Assembly: GCA_947650285.1 (NCBI GenBank)
Contig: CANTFL010001401.1
Coordinates: 248,001-312,000 of the forward strand
Reading direction: 5' to 3'
Length of the DNA stretch: 64,000 nucleotides
DNA from: Hyaloperonospora brassicae
Lineage: Eukaryota > Oomycota > Peronosporomycetes > Peronosporales > Peronosporaceae
Shown here: positions 57,362-64,000 of the stretch, one piece after another
How the letters are laid out: each line of letters opens with the position of its first letter
How positions within the stretch are numbered: the stretch's first letter is position 1
Program-made: the position numbers and the translations under genes
Notes under the pieces: model-generated
Seen by the model: the letters and a program-made list of their open reading frames with translations, nothing else
Told to the model about the DNA's origin: nothing
Database searches by the model: none

Positions 57362-58915
57362 TTGGCTGATGCGTTGCCACGCATGCCTGACTATGAGATT
57401 GCTCATGTTACGACTCTGTCGTCGTCGGTCACTGACCTAATCCGTATGGCATGTGCCAAGGATGAACACTGTGTAGCTTTGCTACGTGCTATGGGGAGCG
57501 AGGAGTTTAACAACTCAGACATTAAATTGTCGGCACGTTTGCGTGCGAGGCTACATCGATACTCCATCGATCAAGGCCTGTTGTGCTATAGCACGGATAT
57601 GGAGGATACTCCCCGTATTGTTGTCCCTCATGATGAGGAATTGTAGTATCGCATTCTCTATGAGGCGCATGATACTGCGGTGGGCGGTCATCTCGGTCTA
57701 GAGAAGACATATATCTCCGTGAGCCAATATTATTGGTGACCCAAACTTCACAAATGGGTAAGCACATATGTGCGTACGTGTGAAACGTGTCAACGGGTGA
57801 AACCCTCAGCTCATGCGTCTGCGCCGCTGGCTAGTTTGCCTATACCCTCTGGGTGCTGGGAGTACATCAGTATGGATTTCATGTTCGGTCTGCCGAAAGA
57901 TGTGCAAGGCAATACGGGTATTGTGGTCTTTTTTTGCCGTTTGAGCAAGTTGGCTCACTTAGCGGCTGTGCCAGATACCATTGATGGTGAAGGTACAGCT
58001 TCGCTGTTTATCGATCGAGTGTTTCGACAACACGGCTTGACTGTGGCAATTGTCTCTGACCGAGACCCTCGCTTCACTGGGAAGTTTTGAAAGTCCATCT
58101 TCAAGGTGCTCGGCACACGTTTGGACATGTCCACGGCGGATCATCCACAGACCGATGGTCAAACAGAGCGAGTCAATCGCGTTATCGGTGACATATTACG
58201 CAGTGTTTGCGCTAATACACCAAAACGTTGGAGCTCGATGCTTCCTGTTGTTGAGTTCGCGTTCCATAACGCTGTTTACGCCTCTACAGGCTTTACTCCG
58301 TTCTACGTGAACGGTATCACACACCCTCGCGTTCCGTTGACGCTACCACTGCGTGGTTCAGGGCTTGGTGGGGGAGAGATGGCCGATAGGCTTGCTGGTA
58401 TCAGCCCTGCTAATGTTCATAAACAGATAAGCGAGTTTCTCGCAACGCGCTTGAATGTGTTACGACACGTACGTGATGCACTGGCTGATAGCCAAGACAA
58501 GCAGAAGTAACAAGCTGATGCTAAAGGCAGAGGATGTATTAAACGTTATGAGGTCGGAGACCAAGTTCTACTCAATGCTAAAAACCTACCTACAAATGTA
58601 GTGTATGCCGTCTTCAAGACAAAGTTGCGTCCGCGCTTCATTGGGCCATTCACGGTCATTGCTAAGAAGGGATTGGCGTATACGCTCAACCTCCCACGCA
58701 AACTGCGCACGCACCCAGTGTTCTACGTTGGCTTACTTAAGCCGTATCGGGATCCTTCCCATGTGAACTCGGAGGCGCTTGCGCCGGGTAATAGGGCCTT
58801 GCCGTCGGCTATTGAATCCAAACCAGGAGGTCAAGCTGACCATCCACACGGGCTAAGGCCAACTCCAATGCTTGAACACGAGCTTGCATCGCGTCGAGCG
58901 CACTCTGGTTCTTAA
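57362..58915 (+). pseudogene. Integrase and GPY/F module of element 2
   Basis: The frame resumes with ADALPRMPDYE. The HHCC zinc-binding residues are in EAHDTAVGGHLG and CETCQRVK. The catalytic residues are in SMDFMFGLPKD, IVSDRDPRFTGK and HPQTDGQTERVNRVIGD, the canonical form of the Glu block. The GPY/F module is PRFIGPFTVIAKKG, followed by LRTHPVFYVGLLKPYR. Stops are at 57644-57646, near 57737, at 58088-58090 (TGA right after the second Asp block), at 58508-58510 and at 58913-58915. The substrate would be the element's own linear cDNA. Confidence 0.9.
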
Positions 58916-58941
58916 CCAATGTCTCTTGGAGACCACTCAGC

Positions 58942-60031
58942 TCAGGAGCACCTTCTCATGCTCCTCCTTCGGTACCCCAACCACCACCGACTTTGCTCGA
59001 TGAGCAAGGGAACCACCAGTTTCATGTGGAGAGACTCCTTCAGCGACGTCGTCGTCGTGGCCAATACCAGTATCTGGTGAAGCGGCGAGGGTACCCGGAG
59101 TCGGAGAACTCGTGGGAGTATGAGATACCCTTCGGCAGGACTGCCCTTACGCCGTGGATGTTTTTGAACATCGTGGCCAGGGTCGCCTTGTGAGCGAGAA
59201 CGCTTCTCACCAATAGTGATGGGAGGTGGCGTGTTGCTCCGCACCTTAGGGTCGTGACCCGTGGATACCATTGTAGCCGGAGCATAACGCGTACGTGTAC
59301 GCAACTGGCCTCTGGCCTTAAGCTTGGCATACTCGAACCGGAGCTTCCGTTCCAGACGAACGTCAGCCACATCGGCGCTGGCCCGCAGCGTTGGCACACT
59401 GCTAAGGTGCCGCTTGCGGTACACCCAACGGATGAACTCATTGTACTCCTCCTCGGGCAGTTCGCCAGCGAACAACAAGATGGGCACGCCCTTTATCGGT
59501 CGAACCGAAACACCACGAGAAAGGCTCTCAAGGTGTGCAAGGTACTGACCTTGCGTGGTAAAGGCTGGGATACCTCTCATTTAGAGCCTTGCGAAAGGCG
59601 ATATCTTCTGGCGACGTAGCCTCGGGGCCAATGGCCCATGTTGAAAGGCTACGGCCTTCCGTTTGGCGGAGGCGTTGCTCCACGTCTGGTGTTGAGAACA
59701 AGTAACCACTCCGGTTTCGAATAACCGCCTGGGTATGAGTGCGACGTAGAGCACGCTCCTCACGCTGACGGATCATCTCCTGTTGTTCGTCGAGCGGGTT
59801 CGTGATGATGTTCTCACCTGCATCTGTTGTATGATGCTGCGCCACTGGCGCGGTGGTATCACCACGTTCAACGAACGGATTCGGTGCTGTTAGAGGACCA
59901 GCCTCAGGTACAGCGGAGTGGGATGATATCCCGTCATCTCCATGGACACTGGTATCACTACCATATTCCACATCCTCGTCGAGGTCGAGGTAAGATGAAA
60001 GAGTCCAAGACTCGTTGGGTGGCAATGCCAT
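58942..60031 (-). pseudogene. Antisense ORF between pol and 3' LTR (element 2)
   Basis: Starts at ATG 60031 in the context caccATGGC, the same position and context as in element 1. Frame one (60031-59528, 167 codons) holds VEYGSDTSV, NPFVERGDT, IITNPLDEQQE and RSLSTWAIGPEA. A single-base indel near 59580 moves the homology to frame two (59580-58942), with KGVPILLFAGELPEEE, FIRWVYRKRHLSS, ADVADVRLERKLRFEYAKLK and ITIGEKRSRSQ. A later indel near 59127 and a stop near 58950 end it before the coiled coil that element 1 retains. Function is unknown. The two copies are only about half to two-thirds identical as protein, yet every block is in the same order. Confidence 0.7.
58993..59216 (+). pseudogene. 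Chromodomain of element 2
   Basis: FHVERLLQRRRRRGQYQYLV then KRRGYPESENSWEYEIP. The conserved Trp of VKWRGY is Arg here, which should damage the aromatic cage that binds methyl-lysine. A frameshift near 59130 follows; the ancestral end (ASHQ, TAG 59214-59216) is in another frame. The antisense ORF overlaps this segment. Confidence 0.8.
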
Positions 60032-60127
60032 GGTGTTTCGTAATTAGCAACCGCGAGGTTAAGCACACACACACACCGACCTCTTCGAGGAAAGAAGCCG
60101 ATTGACGTTTTGTGGTAACGTCAGTCT

Positions 60128-60139
60128 GGTGGGGGAGGG
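60128..60139 (+). other. Polypurine tract of element 2
   Basis: GGTGGGGGAGGG directly before the 3' LTR, identical to element 1. Confidence 0.8.
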
Positions 60140-60611
60140 TGTAACGGGGTTACACGTCGGCTGGTAGTCGACGATAGGTGTGGTGCACACAAGAGAGGGG
60201 GTACCCTATAAAGTAATTTTAGAACACAGTGAGTGTATCAATTGTTGAAGACTGATGTCTGTCATCAATTGATTGCAAGATCTTTTAAGAGGTTATTTAG
60301 GGCAGGTTAAATACGTTGTTCTAAGGTGTTCTTTTAGGTTAAATGAAGAATAAAAATTCAGTTCCCCTTTTGATCAACATAAGACACGTTCCTTGCGAGG
60401 CGTCTTGATCGGAAGAGCTAGCAACGCCTGTAAAGGTAGCTGCTCTTGAGCACTCTGTGCTGTGATTCTCTTGAATCGTTTGGTCCCCCTGGAACAGATA
60501 CCGTAAGCTCTCTGAGCTTGTTGACTCTCTGAGTCGGGTTCGTAGAACCAAAGTTGCTCGTAAGAGCGTTAAGTCTTCCTCTGACTTAAGGAGCTGTGTA
60601 GCTCCGCTACC
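60140..60611 (+). repeat. 3' LTR of element 2 (472 bp)
   Basis: Equal in length to the 5' LTR, differing by about six substitutions including the terminal A to C. It is followed by the target-site duplication CATCT (60612-60616). Confidence 0.95.
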
Positions 60612-60798
60612 CATCTCTTCTAAGCACTAGATTGCGTATACGGCCTGGGACCACGAGAGCAGTACGACGATCATAGTCGTCTTGTCTACGAATTCGATAC
60701 AGATATTGACTCTACTGTTTTAGACATCACGACACCGTGACAAACGTGTTCCAAATCTCAAATATCATTATCCACCATCACAACGCTTATATCCGAAG

Positions 60799-61225
60799 AT
60801 GATGGCCACCCGAATACTCAATCTATTCACGCTTGTTGGCATCGTGTTCTTCTCGGAAGATAAATGCGTCTTGTCTTTCAACACAGCTTTTTGGACGTGA
60901 ATGTCCTGATCAACACCAGCACTCTGCCAACATGGAAGCATTTTACGAACGCAACACTGTTTCAAATATGCGCGTCTGTAGCCATCCGCGATGCCTGTCC
61001 AAAAGCATCTACAATAGGACCGACACCTATTGGTACCTGACAGATCTCATATATAATAAAGGTATTGCTGCCAATGTTCATTCGCCGTCTTATTCGTCGT
61101 CTTACGCTGTTTCATTTAGTCAATCCGTAACATCATGTGCAGCATTGCTAGCCAAACTTTGGCACTGCGCTACCTCGTCACTGCTAACTGAACAAACATC
61201 CGACACGATTGCATTACGAAAATAG
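60799..61225 (+). pseudogene. Possible secreted Cys-rich, elicitin-like relic
   Basis: A frame from ATG 60799 encodes a signal-peptide-like start (MMATRILNLFTLVGIVFF) and stops about 33 codons on. An overlapping frame (60833-61225) then reads through Cys-rich sequence with the spacing C-x24-C-x4-C (ECP... to VCSHPRC). This is close to the C-x23-C-x4-C of elicitins. The next elicitin Cys, expected 14 residues further, is Leu, and the final Cys spacing is off. It may be a decayed elicitin-like gene next to the retrotransposon, or coincidence. Elicitins are secreted sterol-binding proteins of oomycetes. Confidence 0.22.
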
Positions 61226-63178
61226 AATATCATATTAGATGCAGTTCGATGTGTGGTCTTACAAAGTCAGATAAACGATGTGTAGGGCTACGCTTGACGC
61301 GCGAACGCACCGTATTTTAATAATACAAAGATTGTTGTCGGGACAAATCGCCTGCTTTTCTTTAAAACTTAGTAATATATGGAATGGAAAACACCCTCAC
61401 TCGCACCCAGACGTGTTACATTCGTATGTATCGTACACGTCAATGGTGAATATGTGATACTTTTCATGGTTCATGTGACTTTGTTTACCTTTCTGGTTTC
61501 ATATCTGGTATACACAATTTCAGAAGTTTTTCATCTCTTTTGTTACACACATATTCGCTTTTTGCATTGGATGCTACACATGTACCGATGAAAGACCTGA
61601 GCCCTTTGCGGTCTTCTTAAATAATGGCCAGTCATTGCATGACCTGATGATATATGGTAAAACTAGTGCGAATAGTGACGAGCTAGTACCAAACCTATTG
61701 TATTAATATCGACCTCTACTTCAGTCCCTCTGTCGTACTTTTTTTGCCGGCGCTCACGTAGCACAGGCTATCAATCCAAATAACGTAACGTTTCACCGCT
61801 GCTATATTGGACCAAAAATCAATATCTGAACTTATCAAAGTGGATGAAGTGTGACGAGGATTCGAATTGAGTGACCTTTCTCAGCAAATTACTCAGTACA
61901 TGGTTAATTTTTATCCGATTGATGCCGCCTCTGAGACAAAGCCCTGAGCGGGGATTGCGAACTATGTGCAGTAGCAGGATTGTCTTACCACCGGCTAGAT
62001 GAGGCGGGCACTTCGGGCAATTTTGTGCTACATAGAGGCGCGCTATAGCGTATGGTGCTTCTGGAAACAAAAACAAGAAGCTGCCATGGTGAAACGGATT
62101 ATGGTACTTATAAAGAATTACGTTTTGAACCAGCGTAATGGGGAGCCCTTTGCTTTTACTGACACAGAACAAGCTACCTGAACTGACCCGGTGTAGGTAG
62201 GTGCCACGAATACTCACTTACTCGGCTTGTGCAGATGATGGCTATGTCTCTCAAGACAGACACGTTAGAGAGAAGAAAAAGAAAAAAACGTATTTTATAC
62301 ATTGAGGTATCCTTTCAATGTCGCATTTGATCTCACTTCAACTACATCAAACTACAAACGTTAAATGAGGCCACTTGCTCTCCACCCATCGCACGCATTT
62401 AGTAGCGGGTGGGGATAGTAGGTTGATGTAATGGCCTATATCAACCAACAAGTGGAGCGGTGCCTCAATTTACATTCAAAGGTAATGTTCCTAAAATTTG
62501 TACTTCGAAATGTAAATATTGGAGGACAATGTCAATAATGATAATCATTTCTCGCTGACCCAATGGGTTGTGAATGACACGTAGTTGTCGATTGAAATTA
62601 AGTAATATTCGGGAACGATTAGCGACTAGCAATGCCCTGTTGAGAGACATGTAATGGGCTCACCTTGTTGCATAAATCGTAACAATTACGGTTAATAATT
62701 TGTCACATAGGTAGACTTCTAAGTCACGCATAGTCGTAACACTGCAGGCACATATATTTGGCAATACATTAGCGACGTATGGGCTATCCATGCCGCGCAA
62801 CGAAGTTCAATAGTATTCGAGCATGAGGTAGACATGAGCATACATACATAAGCCAAGTAGACGGTTGCGAAAGTGCAGTGAAGCCAATTTATGAATGGGA
62901 AGACGAATGAGTACATGTAAAGGCTACTGTATAGTGGGTCTTCTGAGCCACCGTCGAACGATTGGCGTACTCAATACCGCCCGGTGTACTGTACGCACAT
63001 ACGTGTGACTCAGAGCAGACGCAATCATCAATTGCAGTACAAGCGTGGCAACCGGTCGATCGTTGACATTCGCTCGAAGACGGTAGTGGTGCGACACATA
63101 TAGCATTGTAATCACATTCTTCGGGGAGCCATTTTTTGACGTTGGTCCTATGAATCGCCTGGCATAGGTTATACCCAC
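61226..63178. other. No recognisable genes
   Basis: AT-rich. Short overlapping frames on both strands (for example 61819-62217 minus) without motifs. Confidence 0.5.
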
Positions 63179-63655
63179 ATGCGTCAATTTTCTTACAAAA
63201 ACGTTGCCATAATTTTGCTGGTCACCTCTCGAAATCTTTTAGCGGTAGGAAATGTTCTTTCGCGGCGAATAGCCGATGCAGCGCTGTTGTGTGTTCCTCA
63301 TCAGACTGTTGTACAATTGATAACGGTGATCGAATGCAAGATTAGATCACAATCTTGCTTACAGCTTGTCGCTGATTATGTTGCCTATAAGCAAGATGTA
63401 TCCGTCTACATGTTACAGATCTTGAGCGCTCAAAATCATGCATACACTGTCCGCACCATTTTGTGTGGATTCTGCAGCTGTGATGACCGACAATCTATAG
63501 TATTGTGTACTTTTAACGCCCGAGATGCGGAAGAAAGAGAACTTCGTGAACGTCTACATCCTTTTGCCAAATGCCGAGTGCATACATCGTTATGTATTCT
63601 CTCCACAACAAAGCGATCGACGCAATCATTCCCGACAATGACCATTGGGCAATGA
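63179..63655 (+). CDS. 158-codon ORF with signal-like N-terminus, unknown
   Basis: Starts at ATG 63179 and is the longest frame in the right end of the window. The N-terminus MRQFSYKNVAIILLVTSRNL has a basic start and a hydrophobic core like a weak signal peptide or anchor. The remainder has scattered Cys residues and a charged stretch DAEERELRERL near residue 115. That stretch is not preceded by an RXLR motif, so I do not call it an effector. Overlapping minus frames are shorter. A chance ORF cannot be excluded. Confidence 0.2.
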   Translation: MRQFSYKNVAIILLVTSRNLLAVGNVLSRRIADAALLCVPHQTVVQLITVIECKIRSQSCLQLVADYVAYKQDVSVYMLQILSAQNHAYTVRTILCGFCSCDDRQSIVLCTFNARDAEERELRERLHPFAKCRVHTSLCILSTTKRSTQSFPTMTIGQ

Positions 63656-64000
63656 TAACACATCTTTTTGCATATGCTGTCTTTTCTTAGGAATGGGCGA
63701 AATTAGAGTGCTCGACAATAGCGCGCAGGCTGCAAGGGGAAGAGGCTCAAGCCACAACAACTTCGCTTTAAAACTTGATAGGTGGTTTCGAGATATTGTA
63801 TCTCGGTCTCCCTTCGCTTTCGCTGTCGTAGCATGGGAAACGACGACCCCGGTATCGTACAACAGCCGCAAAAATTGGTAGGTGTGATATTATTTCACTC
63901 CCCTTTCCACGACAGTGCAAGCGTTTGCGCCTCTGTTTACAAGGCAGCATCATGATCGAATTGTGATAAGACCGCACTCGTTAATATTGGCAAGCCTCTT
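63656..64000. other. Window end, nothing assigned
   Basis: Short overlapping frames on both strands (63645-63881 plus, 63626-63871 minus) with no motif; the sequence runs off the window. Confidence 0.4.

Larger units (their letters stand above)
53036..60611 (+). mobile_element. Ty3/gypsy chromodomain LTR retrotransposon, element 2 (dead)
   Basis: Same family and same orientation as element 1. The LTRs at 53036-53507 and 60140-60611 are both 472 bp. The target-site duplication CATCT lies at 53031-53035 and 60612-60616. The last base of the 3' LTR is mutated (CC instead of CA). By eye the LTRs differ at about six positions, so this copy is younger than element 1. Pol is nevertheless broken by at least eight stops. 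The order of parts is identical to element 1, including the antisense ORF before the polypurine tract. Confidence 0.95.

Noticed and set aside
61858..61870. B-box-like AATTCGAATCC on the minus strand
   Set aside because: The T-arm does not pair and no anticodon arm can be drawn.
1..64000. CRISPR arrays, rRNA genes, operons, riboswitches, Shine-Dalgarno sites
   Set aside because: None seen. The organisation is eukaryotic, with isolated intronless genes in transposon-rich DNA.

Overview
The window reads as nuclear DNA of an oomycete, most likely a Peronosporales species (Phytophthora or downy-mildew type). The evidence is a pair of intronless bZIP proteins of the oomycete M96 mating-specific type, a LINE relic with oomycete-like RT motifs, and two chromodomain-bearing Ty3/gypsy retrotransposons. 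No bacterial, organellar or viral gene organisation is visible. The species cannot be fixed from the sequence. Coding density is very low: the two bZIP genes are the only intact host genes I can support well.

Layout. 1-3.7 kb: degenerate sequence ending in a LINE relic. 3.7-12.5 kb: AT-rich, nothing recognised. 12.66-20.29 kb: full-length but dead Ty3/gypsy element 1 (7.6 kb; LTRs, TSD CAAAG), inserted into an older hairpin-rich repeat whose two halves flank it. 20.5-24 kb: AT-rich. About 24-42.3 kb: a visibly GC-richer block holding a possible hAT relic, two divergently oriented bZIP genes (33.05-34.19 kb minus, 37.81-38.92 kb plus) and, at its right edge, a roughly 0.6-kb GC-rich segment between 14-bp direct repeats. 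42.3-53 kb: AT-rich, with a tRNA-like or SINE-like stretch, a 115-bp tandem duplication and an unclassified 1.2-kb terminal-inverted-repeat element carrying a 143-codon ORF. 53.04-60.61 kb: element 2 of the same retrotransposon family (TSD CATCT). 60.6-64 kb: a degenerate secreted, Cys-rich, possibly elicitin-like reading frame and otherwise unassigned DNA.

The most interesting system is the retrotransposon family. Both copies have the order 5' LTR, PBS, gag, protease, an unassigned linker, RT-RNase H, integrase with GPY/F motif, chromodomain, then a long ORF on the OPPOSITE strand, polypurine tract and 3' LTR. The antisense ORF begins at the same ccATGGC site in both copies. It keeps strong protein similarity (blocks such as YGSDT, IITNPLDEQQE, RSL.TWAIG, PILLFAGE, RWV.RKRHLSS) although the two copies have diverged considerably there, and it runs back across the sense chromodomain. 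The LTRs are tiled with short perfect hairpins. Both copies also share an in-frame TAG between RNase H and integrase. Each copy carries many private stops and frameshifts, so neither is autonomous now.

Coordinates, motif calls and comparisons were made by eye. Weakly supported small ORFs are listed at low confidence and labelled as such.
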